Source: Betaproteobacteria bacterium (GTDB taxonomy: Bacteria > Pseudomonadota > Gammaproteobacteria > Burkholderiales > Rhodocyclaceae). From it: a DNA stretch of 9,801 nucleotides. Each line of letters begins with the position of its first letter. The first letter of the stretch is position 1. The position numbers and the translations under genes are program-made. Of this stretch, positions 1 through 7,361 are shown piece by piece. A model generated the notes under the pieces. The model saw nothing but the letters and a program-made list of their open reading frames with translations. It was not told the DNA's origin and did not search any database. Location: assembly GCA_028868235.1 (NCBI GenBank), contig JAGWUW010000062.1:1-9801 (forward strand), written 5' to 3'.

Positions 1-960
1 GGCGCCATCGGCTACCTGATCGGCGAAGAGAACAAGGGCGTCGGCTACATGTTCACGATGATGAACCATGCGCGGGTCAATGTCGGCCTGGAAGGTGTCG
101 GTATCGCGGAGCGCGCCTATCAGCACGCCCTGTGGTACGCCCGAGAGCGCGTGCAGGGCAAAATTATCGGCGACAAGTCGGACGACAAGAAGACCATCCT
201 GCACCATCCGGATGTCCGCCGTCTGCTCATGGACGTCAAGTCGCGTACCGAAGCCATGCGCACCTTGGCCTATTACGCTGCCGCCCAGATCGACAAGGCA
301 CATGCCGGCGATGTTGCGGCACAGGCCCGCATCGACCTGCTGACCCCGGTAGTCAAGGGCTGGAGCACCGAGCAGGGCGTCGAACTTTCATCCAGCGCAT
401 TGCAGGTGTTCGGTGGTGTCGGGTTCGTCGAAGAGACCGGTGCTGCCCAGTACTACCGCGATTCGCGTATCACCACTATCTACGAAGGTACGACGGCTAT
501 CCAGGCCAATGACTTGGTCGGCCGCAAGCTGGCACGCGAGAAGGTGCCGGGGGCCGCGATGAAGGCGCTGATCACCGAAATCAACGGCACCGTCGATGCG
601 CTGGCCGGCAATCCGCAAACGGCCGATATCGCCACCCAGTTGAAGATCGGCGTCAAGGCATTGACCAATGCTGCCGACTGGATCATCGCCACTTACGACA
701 GCGCTCCGCAGGCGGTGCACGCTGGTTCCGTGCCTTTCCTGAAACTGACCGGCATCGTTGTAGGCGGCTGGCTGATGGCCAAGTCGGCCGCTGTGGCTGC
801 CAAGCGTATCGCTGAAGGCAGCGACGACGCCTACTACACCGCCAAGCTAGCGACAGCGAACTATTTCGCCGCTCATCAACTGCCGTTTGCAGCAGCCTAT
901 GGCGCTGAGGTGACCGGTGGTGCCGCTTCTGCCCTGGGTCTGGAAGAAAAACTGTTCTAA
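1..960 (+). CDS. Acyl-CoA dehydrogenase, C-terminal part (5' end outside window)
   Basis: This is the C-terminal 319 residues of a flavoprotein that introduces the alpha-beta double bond into an acyl-CoA and passes electrons to ETF. The reading frame is open from base 1, so the gene begins upstream of the window. The helical C-terminal FAD/substrate domain is recognisable. It ends in the segment YYRDSRITTIYEGTTAIQ, whose Glu codon at 484-486 (in IYEGT) corresponds to the catalytic base of the medium-chain enzymes. About 157 residues follow that motif, which is the extra C-terminal domain of the long (about 600 residue) FadE5/DmdC-like class and is absent from short MCAD-type enzymes. The substrate cannot be read from this part: long- or medium-chain acyl-CoA and methylmercaptopropionyl-CoA are all possible. 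The downstream ETF-QO gene is the expected partner in electron transfer. Confidence 0.93.
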   Translation, partial: GAIGYLIGEENKGVGYMFTMMNHARVNVGLEGVGIAERAYQHALWYARERVQGKIIGDKSDDKKTILHHPDVRRLLMDVKSRTEAMRTLAYYAAAQIDKAHAGDVAAQARIDLLTPVVKGWSTEQGVELSSSALQVFGGVGFVEETGAAQYYRDSRITTIYEGTTAIQANDLVGRKLAREKVPGAAMKALITEINGTVDALAGNPQTADIATQLKIGVKALTNAADWIIATYDSAPQAVHAGSVPFLKLTGIVVGGWLMAKSAAVAAKRIAEGSDDAYYTAKLATANYFAAHQLPFAAAYGAEVTGGAASALGLEEKLF

Positions 961-974
961 GCGATATGTCTGTG

Positions 975-1001
975 GCTGTTCTCTCCTTTGGGGAGAGCAG
1001 C
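975..1001 (+). other. Hairpin in the acyl-CoA dehydrogenase/ETF-QO gap
   Basis: GCTG (975-978) and CTCTCC (981-986) pair with GGAGAG (992-997) and CAGC (998-1001). This gives ten base pairs with a 2-base bulge (TT) and a 5-base loop. No T-run follows, so it is not a classical intrinsic terminator. It lies 14 bases before the Shine-Dalgarno sequence of the next gene. It may stabilise or process the mRNA between the two genes, or attenuate read-through. Its function is unknown. Confidence 0.5.
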
Positions 1002-1026
1002 TGGCAGAATCGTCCAAGGAGAAAGC

Positions 1027-2664
1027 ATGCGTACTGATCGCGATGCAATGGAATACGACGTCGTGATCGTCGGTGGCGGTCCGTCCGGGCTGTCGGCGGC
1101 GATCCGCATCAAGCAACTGGCCGAGCAAGCCGGCAAGGAAGTTTCGGTCTGTCTACTGGAAAAGGGTTCGGAAATCGGCGCCCATATCCTGTCCGGCGCA
1201 GTGCTCGAACCGCATGCCCTGCAGGAACTGTTCCCCGACTGGCAGGAACGCGGCGCGCCGCTCAATACGCCGGCCGCTGAAGACAAATTGCTGTTCCTTA
1301 CCGAAGCTGGTGCTCACAAACTGCCGACGCCGCCGCAGATGGCCAACCACGGTAATTTCATCATCAGTTTGGGTAACTTCTGCCGCTGGCTAGGCGAGCA
1401 GGCCGAAGGCCTAGGCGTCGAAATCTACCCAGGTTTCGCCGCCGCCGAAGTGCTCTATCACGAGGACGGTTCGGTGAAGGGCGTCGCCACCGGTGACCTC
1501 GGCATCGGCAAGGACGGCCAGCCCGGCCATAATTTCCAGCCGGGCATGGAATTGCATGCTCGCCAGACTATCTTTGCCGAAGGCTGCCGTGGTTCGCTGA
1601 CCAAGGAGCTGTGGGCGAAATTTAACCTGCGCGACGGCGTTGATCCGCAGACCTACGGCATCGGCATCAAGGAACTGTGGGAAATCGATCCGGCCAAGCA
1701 CCAGCCCGGACTGATCGTGCACACCGTGGGCTGGCCGCTACAGAGCGACACCTACGGTGGCTCCTTCCTCTACCACCTGGAAAACAATCTGGTGGCAGTC
1801 GGCATGGTGGTCGGTCTCGACTACAAGAACCCGTGGCTGTCGCCCTACGAGGAATTCCAGCGCTACAAGACGCACCCGGCGATCCGCGGCTTCTTTGAAG
1901 GCGGCCGGCGCATTTCCTATGGCGCCCGAGCGCTGTCCGAAGGTGGCTACCAATCGGTGCCCAAGCTGCATTTTCCTGGCGGCGTGCTGGTCGGCGATAC
2001 CGCCGGGTTCCTCAACGTGCCGAAGATCAAGGGCACGCACATGGCCATGGAGTCCGGCATCGTTGCGGCCAAGGCGGTGTTCGAGCACCTGTTCAAGGAA
2101 AATGCCGGGGCCGAGGTCAAGGAATACGGCGAGCAGATCAAGCAGAGCTGGCTGTGGGCCGAGCTGTATAAGGTGCGCAACATCCGCCCGGCCTTCAAGT
2201 GGGGCCTGTGGGGCGCGCTGGCCTACGGCGCCATCGATACCTACGTGTTCGGCGGCAAGGCGCCGTGGACCCTGCGCCACCATGACGACCACACGCAACT
2301 GGGCGACAAGAGCAGCCACCCGAAGATCGAGTATCCGAAACCGGACGGCAAGCTGACGTTCGACCGCCTGTCGTCGGTTTTCCTGTCGGCGACCAACCAC
2401 GAGGAAAATCAGCAGACGCACCTGCGTCTGAAGGATGAAAGCATCGCCATCAGCGTCAATTACGCCAAGTACGGCGCGCCGGAAACCCGCTACTGCCCGG
2501 CCGGCGTGTACGAAATCCTCGGCGAGGAGGAAGGCAAGCCGCGCCTGCAGATCAACGGCCAGAACTGCCTGCACTGCAAGACCTGCGACATCAAGGACCC
2601 GACCCAGAACATCAACTGGACGGTGCCGGAAGGTGGCGGTGGACCGAACTATCCAAACATGTAA
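1027..2664 (+). CDS. Electron transfer flavoprotein-ubiquinone oxidoreductase (ETF-QO)
   Basis: This 545-residue FAD and 4Fe-4S protein of the inner-membrane surface oxidises reduced ETF and reduces ubiquinone. It thereby connects acyl-CoA and amine dehydrogenases to respiration. An N-terminal Rossmann motif GGGPSG (residues 16-21) binds FAD, followed by the family segment GAHILSGAV (51-59). A second flavin contact, [10 protein letters not shown], lies near residues 319-328. The C-terminal ferredoxin-like domain carries the four cluster cysteines C490, C514, C517 and C520 (in YCPAG and NCLHCKTC). Length and C-terminus match complete family members. I chose ATG 1027 because AAGGAG at 1016-1021 sits 5 bases upstream. 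A TTG at 988 in the same frame lies inside the hairpin and has no ribosome site. An ATG at 1048 is a less likely alternative. The gene is probably cotranscribed with the preceding acyl-CoA dehydrogenase. Confidence 0.97.
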   Translation: MRTDRDAMEYDVVIVGGGPSGLSAAIRIKQLAEQAGKEVSVCLLEKGSEIGAHILSGAVLEPHALQELFPDWQERGAPLNTPAAEDKLLFLTEAGAHKLPTPPQMANHGNFIISLGNFCRWLGEQAEGLGVEIYPGFAAAEVLYHEDGSVKGVATGDLGIGKDGQPGHNFQPGMELHARQTIFAEGCRGSLTKELWAKFNLRDGVDPQTYGIGIKELWEIDPAKHQPGLIVHTVGWPLQSDTYGGSFLYHLENNLVAVGMVVGLDYKNPWLSPYEEFQRYKTHPAIRGFFEGGRRISYGARALSEGGYQSVPKLHFPGGVLVGDTAGFLNVPKIKGTHMAMESGIVAAKAVFEHLFKENAGAEVKEYGEQIKQSWLWAELYKVRNIRPAFKWGLWGALAYGAIDTYVFGGKAPWTLRHHDDHTQLGDKSSHPKIEYPKPDGKLTFDRLSSVFLSATNHEENQQTHLRLKDESIAISVNYAKYGAPETRYCPAGVYEILGEEEGKPRLQINGQNCLHCKTCDIKDPTQNINWTVPEGGGGPNYPNM

Positions 2665-2674
2665 GACCCGATGA

Positions 2675-2701
2675 GGCGATTCCGGCATGGCCGGCGTCGC
2701 C
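2675..2701 (+). terminator. GC-rich hairpin after ETF-QO, no U-tract
   Basis: Ten bases after the ETF-QO stop, GGCGA (2675-2679) pairs with TCGCC (2697-2701). The stem continues through a T-G wobble and one mismatch into CCGGC (2682-2686) against GCCGG (2690-2694), with loop ATG. The stem is strong, but the bases that follow are AGTCAAAACC, so it lacks the T-run of an intrinsic terminator. It could be a 3'-end stabiliser or a weak, factor-assisted terminator separating ETF-QO from the transporter genes. Confidence 0.4.
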
Positions 2702-2775
2702 CAGTCAAAACCAATAAAACCAAGAGAACAGCAAACAACTTTCCTTTCCATACATCGGAGTTTCGAGGAGGATTC

Positions 2776-3090
2776 ATGACTCAAGAAAACATTCACGCGA
2801 AGATCCGGAGCAATCCGAAATTCGCCGAGATGGTCGACAAGCGCACGCGCTTCGCCATCATCCTGTCGCTCGTCGTGCTGGTGCCGTACTACACCTTCAT
2901 GATGATCACCGCCTTTAATCCGGGCCTGCTTGCGCTGCCGCTGTCCGAAGGCGGCGTGCTGACAGTCGGTTGGCCGATTGCCGCTGTCCTAGTAGTCGGT
3001 GGCTGGCTGCTGACCGGTGTCTACATCCGCCGTGCCAATGGCGAATTTGATGACCTGAACCAGCAGATCCTGCAGGAGGCACGCAAATGA
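2776..3090 (+). CDS. yjcH: DUF485 family inner-membrane protein (YjcH-like), partner of ActP
   Basis: This is a 104-residue protein of the DUF485 family, the small membrane protein encoded just before acetate symporters (E. coli acs-yjcH-actP). It has a short basic cytoplasmic N-terminus with the segment [14 protein letters not shown] (residues 13-26), then two predicted membrane helices near 26-47 and 62-84, and a charged C-terminal tail. Its exact role is unknown. Constant linkage suggests that it supports assembly or activity of the symporter. ATG 2776 is the start because AGGAGG (2766-2771) lies 4 bases upstream. An in-frame ATG at 2671 would read through the hairpin and has no ribosome site. 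The stop codon overlaps the actP start (ATGA), indicating translational coupling. No acs gene is next to it here, unlike in E. coli. Confidence 0.9.
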   Translation: MTQENIHAKIRSNPKFAEMVDKRTRFAIILSLVVLVPYYTFMMITAFNPGLLALPLSEGGVLTVGWPIAAVLVVGGWLLTGVYIRRANGEFDDLNQQILQEARK

Positions 3091-4754
3091 AGCGTTCTCT
3101 CCTTGCCCTGAGTGCTGGTTTGCTGGTGGCCGGCCTCGCCATTGCCGCACCGGGCGCCATTGAAGGTGTCCAGAAGCAGCCCATCAACGTCAGCGCCATC
3201 GCTATGTTCATGGTCTTCGTGTTGGCTACCCTTGGCATCACCAAGTGGGCGGCTGGTCGTACCAAATCGACGGCCGATTTCTACACCGCCGGCGGTGGTA
3301 TCACCGGCTTCCAGAACGGCCTGGCCATTGCTGGCGACTACATGTCGGCTGCCACGCTGCTCGGCCTCACCTCGCTGGTCTACGCCAAGGGCTTTGATGG
3401 TTTCATCTACACCGTGAGCTTCTTCATCGGTTGGCCGATTATCTTGTTCCTGCTGGCGGAGCGCCTGCGTAACCTGGGCAAGTTTACTTTCGCCGATATC
3501 GCGTCCTACCGCCTCGATCAGAGCCGTATCCGGACTTTTGCTGCCTTCGGTTCGCTGACCGTCGTCTGCTTCTACCTGATCGTGCAGATGGTCGGCGCGG
3601 GCCAGCTTATCCAGCTGCTGTTTGGCCTGGAGTACAACATGGCGGTGGTCTGCGTCGGCATCCTGATGATGGTCTACGTCACCTTTGGCGGCATGGTCGC
3701 CACCACCTGGGTGCAGATCATCAAGGCCTGCCTACTGCTCGGCGGCGGTACGGTGCTCATGCTGCTTGCCTTCAGCCAGTTTGGTTTTTCGTTCGACAAC
3801 CTCTTCTCCCAAGCGATTGCGGCCCATAAGAGCGGCATCAAGATCATGGCCCCGGGTTCGCTGATGGCCGATCCGGTCTCCGCCGTGTCGCTGTCTTTCG
3901 CGCTACTCTTTGGTACGGCCGGCTTGCCGCACATCATGATGCGTTTCTTCACCGTGCCGAACGCCAAAGAGGCCCGTAAGTCGGTGTTCTATGCTACCGG
4001 TTTCATCGGTTTCTTCTTCCTGGTGGTGATCATCCTCGGTATCGCAGCCATCGTCATCGTCGGCCAGAATCCGGCCTTCTTCGAAGGGGGGCAGGTTGGC
4101 GGCAAGCTCATCGGTGGCGGCAACATGCCGGTCATGCACCTGGCCAAGGCGGTCGGCGGCGATATCTTCCTTGGCTTCCTGTCAGCCGTGGCTTTTGCCA
4201 CCATCCTGGCCGTCGTTTCTGGCTTGGCGCTGGCTGGTGCCTCAGCCATCGCCCATGACCTTTACGCCCGCGTGATCAAGAAGGGCGAGGCAACGAGCGC
4301 GCAGGAAATGAAAGTGACCAAGATCGCCTCGGTCGGCATTGGCCTTACCGCCATTGCCCTCGGCATCTTGTTCAAAGATCAGAACATCGCCTTTCTGGTG
4401 GCCCTGACCTTCGGTGTCGCTGCTTCGGTCAACTTCCCGGTACTGGTCTTGTCGATGTACTGGAAGGGACTGACCACTCGGGGAGCCTTGCTTGGCGGCA
4501 TCGCTGGCCTGGTTTCCGCTGTCGGCCTGGTCATCCTGTCGCCGGCTGTCTGGGTCAAGGTGCTGGGCAACGCCCAGGCCATTTTCCCATACGACCATCC
4601 GGCCATTATTTCGATGACATTGGCCTTCGTCGTCACCTGGCTCGGTTCGATTACCGACAAGAGCAGCCGCGCCGCTAAGGAAGCGGCAGCTTATGAGGAG
4701 CAATACATCCGCGCCCAGACTGGTCTCGGCGCCGCTGGTGCCCATGCGCACTAA
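3087..4754 (+). CDS. actP: Cation/acetate symporter ActP
   Basis: This is a 555-residue sodium:solute symporter family permease that imports acetate, and probably other short-chain monocarboxylates, with a cation. Residues 1-20 form a signal-like segment (MKR, then a hydrophobic stretch ending in AIA), as in E. coli ActP, whose N-terminus is also signal-like. The length is close to the E. coli protein (549 residues). The family segment [16 protein letters not shown] (78-93) belongs to the first core helices that form the substrate and sodium sites. AHDLYARV (389-396) is typical of the ActP branch. The rest alternates hydrophobic helices and short loops, consistent with the roughly 13 helices of the family. 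AGGAGG (3074-3079) sits 7 bases before ATG 3087, which overlaps the DUF485 stop. A strong intrinsic terminator follows at 4807-4831. Substrate specificity for acetate over pyruvate or propionate is inferred. Confidence 0.95.
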   Translation: MKRSLLALSAGLLVAGLAIAAPGAIEGVQKQPINVSAIAMFMVFVLATLGITKWAAGRTKSTADFYTAGGGITGFQNGLAIAGDYMSAATLLGLTSLVYAKGFDGFIYTVSFFIGWPIILFLLAERLRNLGKFTFADIASYRLDQSRIRTFAAFGSLTVVCFYLIVQMVGAGQLIQLLFGLEYNMAVVCVGILMMVYVTFGGMVATTWVQIIKACLLLGGGTVLMLLAFSQFGFSFDNLFSQAIAAHKSGIKIMAPGSLMADPVSAVSLSFALLFGTAGLPHIMMRFFTVPNAKEARKSVFYATGFIGFFFLVVIILGIAAIVIVGQNPAFFEGGQVGGKLIGGGNMPVMHLAKAVGGDIFLGFLSAVAFATILAVVSGLALAGASAIAHDLYARVIKKGEATSAQEMKVTKIASVGIGLTAIALGILFKDQNIAFLVALTFGVAASVNFPVLVLSMYWKGLTTRGALLGGIAGLVSAVGLVILSPAVWVKVLGNAQAIFPYDHPAIISMTLAFVVTWLGSITDKSSRAAKEAAAYEEQYIRAQTGLGAAGAHAH

Positions 4755-4806
4755 GCAACTCTGCGGGTGAGACTTCGGAGAACAGCACCGTCGTCTCGTT
4801 CCTTTC

Positions 4807-4831
4807 GGGAGCCTTTGGGCTCCCTTTTTTT
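4807..4831 (+). terminator. Intrinsic terminator of the DUF485-actP unit
   Basis: A perfect 7-bp stem, GGGAGCC (4807-4813) with GGCTCCC (4818-4824), has a TTTG loop and is followed directly by seven T residues (4825-4831). It begins 52 bases after the actP stop. This is a textbook Rho-independent terminator and it separates the transporter unit from the diguanylate cyclase gene. Confidence 0.95.
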
Positions 4832-4945
4832 GCATGCAAATGGAATTTGTGTCGTTTTTACAAAAATTCTCACTTGAAAGCTTGTTTGAGCGTATCGTAT
4901 CGCTGGGTGTTACTAAAGTAGTAATTTGTGGGTAGAGAGAGCGGT

Positions 4946-6013
4946 ATGTCTGAAATTGCAACCAACCGCTTGCCTGGATTGTTGGGCAAGTTGGGCAAAA
5001 TGACGTCGATTCGCGACACGGAGCTTCTGGAGCAGAGCTTGTTGCGAACCCTGGGGCCATTGCTTGGGGTACTGGATACCTCCTTGTATCGTACCGACGA
5101 ACAGCAGAACATGGTCCGGGTGATCCATTATCACCGGTCCAAGGTGATTGAGGCTGATGGCGTGGCGCGGATGGTCGAGCGTGTCGAGGAGTTGTCTCGC
5201 GTCAACGATTTGCCGCCCGAGGTTGTTTCCCTGACCGATAACGTCCGCCTGCTCGGCAAACCGTGCACCCGCAAGCTGGGCAAGGAATTGCTGGTGGCCT
5301 ATCCGCTGTTTGGTGGTCAAGATGTTTGTGGGTATTTCGTCTTCCAGCGCGACCGCGAAGTACAGGCAGCCGAAGATGCGACCATTCGCGGCGTTCTCGA
5401 GGTCTTTTCAAACTACTACGCACTGCTCGACATCAGCCAGCGCGACCGGCTTACCGGCCTGTTCAACCGTCAGGCGCTGGAGGGTAGTTTCGAGCGTATC
5501 TGGCGTCTTCTCGGTCGTCCTGACCACTTTGCCGAACGTACGGATGGGCGGCGCAGCTCGCCGGGGGAAAACCACTGGCTGGCCGTGATCGATATCGACC
5601 ACTTCAAGCGCATTAACGACCGCTATGGCCATATGGTCGGCGATGAAATTCTCTTGCTGGTTTCACGCCTGATGACGCACACTTTCCGCAATTCCGATTT
5701 GCTATACCGCTATGGCGGCGAGGAGTTTGTGGCCATTATCTCGGCCGACAATGCGCGGATCGCCAGCAATGTGTTCGAACGGGTGCGTCTGGCCATCGAG
5801 GCGCATACCTTCCCTCAGGTCGAGCATCTGACCATCAGCGTTGGCTACAGTCAGGTATTGCCGGATATCTTGCCGATCGAGGTGCTTAGTCGAGCCGATC
5901 GCAGCCTGTATCAAGCCAAGCAGGATGGGCGGAATCGAGTCTATGCCTATCACGACCTCCTGGCATCGGGTGTCTTCGAAGAGCAGGCCTGCGCCGAAGT
6001 CGAGTTCTTCTGA
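4946..6013 (+). CDS. Diguanylate cyclase (GGDEF) with N-terminal sensory-like domain
   Basis: This 355-residue, apparently soluble protein is predicted to make cyclic di-GMP from two GTP. The C-terminal GGDEF domain starts at DRLTGLFNR (167-175). It continues with the metal-binding Asp of IDIDHFKRIND (D216), the active-site GGEEF (257-261) and the closing segment ADRSLYQAKQDGRNRV. RNSD (248-251) lies five residues before GGEEF and forms the RxxD inhibitory site for product feedback. Residues 1-155 show no membrane helix and have a mixed alpha/beta pattern that could be a GAF-like sensor, but I cannot assign it. About a dozen extra residues, polar and charged, are inserted near 191-210 within the GGDEF fold. 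ATG 4946 is preferred (GAGAG at 4935-4939). GTG 4928 is possible and would add six residues. The gene sits behind the actP terminator, so it probably has its own promoter. Confidence 0.92.
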   Translation: MSEIATNRLPGLLGKLGKMTSIRDTELLEQSLLRTLGPLLGVLDTSLYRTDEQQNMVRVIHYHRSKVIEADGVARMVERVEELSRVNDLPPEVVSLTDNVRLLGKPCTRKLGKELLVAYPLFGGQDVCGYFVFQRDREVQAAEDATIRGVLEVFSNYYALLDISQRDRLTGLFNRQALEGSFERIWRLLGRPDHFAERTDGRRSSPGENHWLAVIDIDHFKRINDRYGHMVGDEILLLVSRLMTHTFRNSDLLYRYGGEEFVAIISADNARIASNVFERVRLAIEAHTFPQVEHLTISVGYSQVLPDILPIEVLSRADRSLYQAKQDGRNRVYAYHDLLASGVFEEQACAEVEFF

Positions 6014-6034
6014 CCGTTTTGCGTTCAGCTTTGA

Positions 6035-7027
6035 TCAGCCGCCCAGTCTGGGGGGCTCGAACAGTGAATTGATGGTGACCCGCTTGATCGCCGGATGATC
6101 CGGTACGGCGTACATCACATCGACCATCATCTCTTCGAATATGCCACGAAGGCTGCGTGCCCCGGCCTTGTATTCGATAGCCAGTTCAGCGATCTGCGCG
6201 AAGACGGGCGCTGCTACTTCGAGTTCTACGCCATCGGCTGCCAGCATGGCCTGAAACTGCTTGTAGATCGCGTTCTTCGGTTCGGTCAGGATGCGCACCA
6301 GCATGTCCTGAGTCAGGTCGTGCAGGCGAGTGACGATGGGCAGGCGACCGGCGAATTCTGGTATCAGCCCGAATTCGAGCAGGTCAGTCGGCTTGATGCG
6401 GGCATTCAGGCGTTCGAGAATTTTCTGGTCGTCGTTACTCTGCGTCGCGATGAAGCCGAAGGTGTGCGTCTTGGTCAGGATGTGATCGAGTCCGACGAAT
6501 GCACCCCCGCAGATGAAGAGGATGTGCGTGGTGTCGATATGCCGCCCATCCTTGAGCTTGACCGGGGCCCCTTCCATGATCTTGAGCAGGGCGTGCTGGA
6601 CGCTTTCGCCGGAGGTGGCGCGAGTTTGACCATCCACCGCCTTGAGTTTGTCCACCTCATCGACGAAGACAATGCCGCGCTGGGCTTTGCTGATGTCGCC
6701 ATCGGCACGGTCAAGCAGGCGGTGCAGGATAGCTTCGATTTCATCGCCGACAAACTGCGTCTGGGCCAGCGAGGTGGCGTCAGCGGTGACGAAGGGCAGA
6801 TCAAGAATGCGAGCCAGCGTTTCACAGAGCAGGGTCTTGCCGGTACCGGTCGGGCCGATGAGCAGGATGTTGCTCTTGGTCAGTTCGATGCAGTCCGCCG
6901 TGCGCCCTGTCATGCGCCGGAAATGCCCGTAGATGGCGACAGCAAGGGTTTTCTTGGCGGTATCCTGGCCGACGACGTGCTCGTTTAGACGAGCAACGAT
7001 TTCGCTGGGTTTGAGCAGGTTGGACAT
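6035..7027 (-). CDS. ClpX-like AAA+ unfoldase lacking the zinc-binding domain
   Basis: This 330-residue AAA+ protein aligns with E. coli ClpX (424 residues) from about ClpX residue 65 onward. The N-terminal Cys4 zinc domain is absent. Walker A GPTGTGKT (58-65), Walker B IVFVDE (119-124), the arginine finger in EFAGR (R228) and sensor 2 in GARSLR (R291) are intact, so ATP hydrolysis is expected. The pore-1 loop is QFVG (91-94) instead of GYVG. The RKH-loop region is about ten residues shorter, leaving GRH (161-163). The ClpP-contact tripeptide IGF appears as FGF (190-192). It may therefore unfold a narrower set of substrates, with uncertain ClpP coupling. ATG 7027 has AAGGAA (7035-7040) 7 bases upstream, and no in-frame start precedes it. 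It follows minE by 75 bases in the same direction. A divergent HslU-like role is less likely. It is probably a second ClpX-type gene rather than the housekeeping one. Confidence 0.9.
   Translation of the reverse strand: MSNLLKPSEIVARLNEHVVGQDTAKKTLAVAIYGHFRRMTGRTADCIELTKSNILLIGPTGTGKTLLCETLARILDLPFVTADATSLAQTQFVGDEIEAILHRLLDRADGDISKAQRGIVFVDEVDKLKAVDGQTRATSGESVQHALLKIMEGAPVKLKDGRHIDTTHILFICGGAFVGLDHILTKTHTFGFIATQSNDDQKILERLNARIKPTDLLEFGLIPEFAGRLPIVTRLHDLTQDMLVRILTEPKNAIYKQFQAMLAADGVELEVAAPVFAQIAELAIEYKAGARSLRGIFEEMMVDVMYAVPDHPAIKRVTINSLFEPPRLGG
6037..6057. other. Imperfect hairpin at the convergent gene ends
   Basis: AGCC (6037-6040) pairs with GGCT (6054-6057). After one G-G mismatch, CCCA (6042-6045) pairs with TGGG (6049-6052) around a GTC loop. 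It covers the last codons of the clpX-like gene and lies 23 bases past the diguanylate cyclase stop. Neither strand shows a T-run after it, so any terminator role is weak. The 21-base gap between the two stop codons holds nothing else that I recognise. Confidence 0.3.
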
Positions 7028-7058
7028 CGGGGCATTCCTTGACGGTAATGCCCCGATG
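7025..7058 (-). promoter_or_regulatory. Perfect 12-bp inverted repeat holding the clpX-like start codon
   Basis: CATCGGGGCATT (7025-7036) is the exact reverse complement of AATGCCCCGATG (7047-7058), with a 10-base loop. In the minus-strand mRNA the 3' arm ends in the AUG start codon (7027-7025). The Shine-Dalgarno AAGGAA (7040-7035) straddles the loop and the top of the stem. When folded, the start codon would be paired with CAU at the far end of the stem. This fits translational repression by start-codon occlusion. Alternatives are a protein-binding palindrome in DNA or RNA, or a 3' stabiliser of the min transcript. There is no U-run after it, so it is not an intrinsic terminator. Confidence 0.7.
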
Positions 7059-7062
7059 CTAT

Positions 7063-7078
7063 GCCGGTTTGGGCCGGC
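7063..7078 (-). other. Small hairpin in the minE-clpX-like gap
   Basis: GCCGG (7063-7067) and CCGGC (7074-7078) form a 5-bp stem with a 6-base loop. It stands just upstream, in the direction of transcription, of the larger start-codon hairpin. With that structure it fills most of the 75-base gap after minE. No T-run follows. Confidence 0.35.
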
Positions 7079-7102
7079 GGGTAAAGGCTGCCGAAGAGGG
7101 AA

Positions 7103-7360
7103 TCAGGCCTTTTCCGGTAGCTCGATCTTCACTTCGAGCACTTCGTAGCGATCCTGCTTTTCCAGCGATACACGGATGTCGTCCGGATTGACCTTGACGT
7201 ATTTGGAGATCACGGCGATCAGCTCACGCTGCAGGTCGGGCAGAAAATTGGGCGTGCTGCCGCCACCATCACGTTCGTGAGCAATGATCAGCTGCAGGCG
7301 TTCCTTGGCCACAGCAGCTGTTTTCGGCTTGTTGCCGAAGAGCATGGAGAGCAGCGACAT
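7103..7360 (-). CDS. minE: Cell division topological specificity factor MinE
   Basis: This 85-residue protein (E. coli MinE is 88) releases MinC and MinD from the membrane by stimulating the MinD ATPase. It drives the Min oscillation that leaves mid-cell free for FtsZ. The first residues (MSLLSMLFG) form the membrane-targeting stretch. [19 protein letters not shown] (15-33) is the anti-MinCD segment that contacts MinD. Residues from about 38 to the end form the dimerising topological domain, including the segment [17 protein letters not shown] (46-62). The start ATG at 7360 is one base past the minD stop, with GGAGG 8 bases upstream inside the end of minD, so translation is coupled. Confidence 0.97.
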   Translation of the reverse strand: MSLLSMLFGNKPKTAAVAKERLQLIIAHERDGGGSTPNFLPDLQRELIAVISKYVKVNPDDIRVSLEKQDRYEVLEVKIELPEKA

Positions 7361-7361
7361 C

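Noticed and set aside
988..1026. TTG as a longer start for ETF-QO
   Set aside because: It lies inside the intergenic hairpin with no ribosome site, while ATG 1027 has AAGGAG at good spacing.
2671..2775. N-terminal extension of the DUF485 protein from ATG 2671
   Set aside because: The extra 35 residues are basic and unlike the family, and they cross a hairpin. ATG 2776 has a perfect AGGAGG.
1738..2796. 352-codon open frame on the minus strand
   Set aside because: It lies antisense to ETF-QO, whose FAD and 4Fe-4S motifs are clear. The translation shows no family motif, and long antisense frames are common in GC-rich coding DNA.
4874..4902. TTGAAA with GTATCG 17 bases later as a promoter of the diguanylate cyclase
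   Set aside because: The -10 match is poor and no other pair in 4832-4945 is better. This AT-richer stretch probably holds the promoter, but I cannot place it.
4242..5060. 272-codon open frame on the minus strand across the actP terminator
   Set aside because: It overlaps actP, the terminator and the diguanylate cyclase start. Its composition is that of a reverse-strand shadow.
6095..6988. 297-codon open frame on the plus strand
   Set aside because: It is the antisense shadow of the ClpX-like gene, which has intact Walker, sensor and arginine-finger motifs.
6983..7034. Short overlapping frame on the minus strand from an ATG inside the hairpin arm (7034) ending at a TAA near 6985
   Set aside because: Its ATG is too close to the AAGGAA site to be used, and it has only 16 codons. 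The ClpX-like ATG at 7027 fits the ribosome site.
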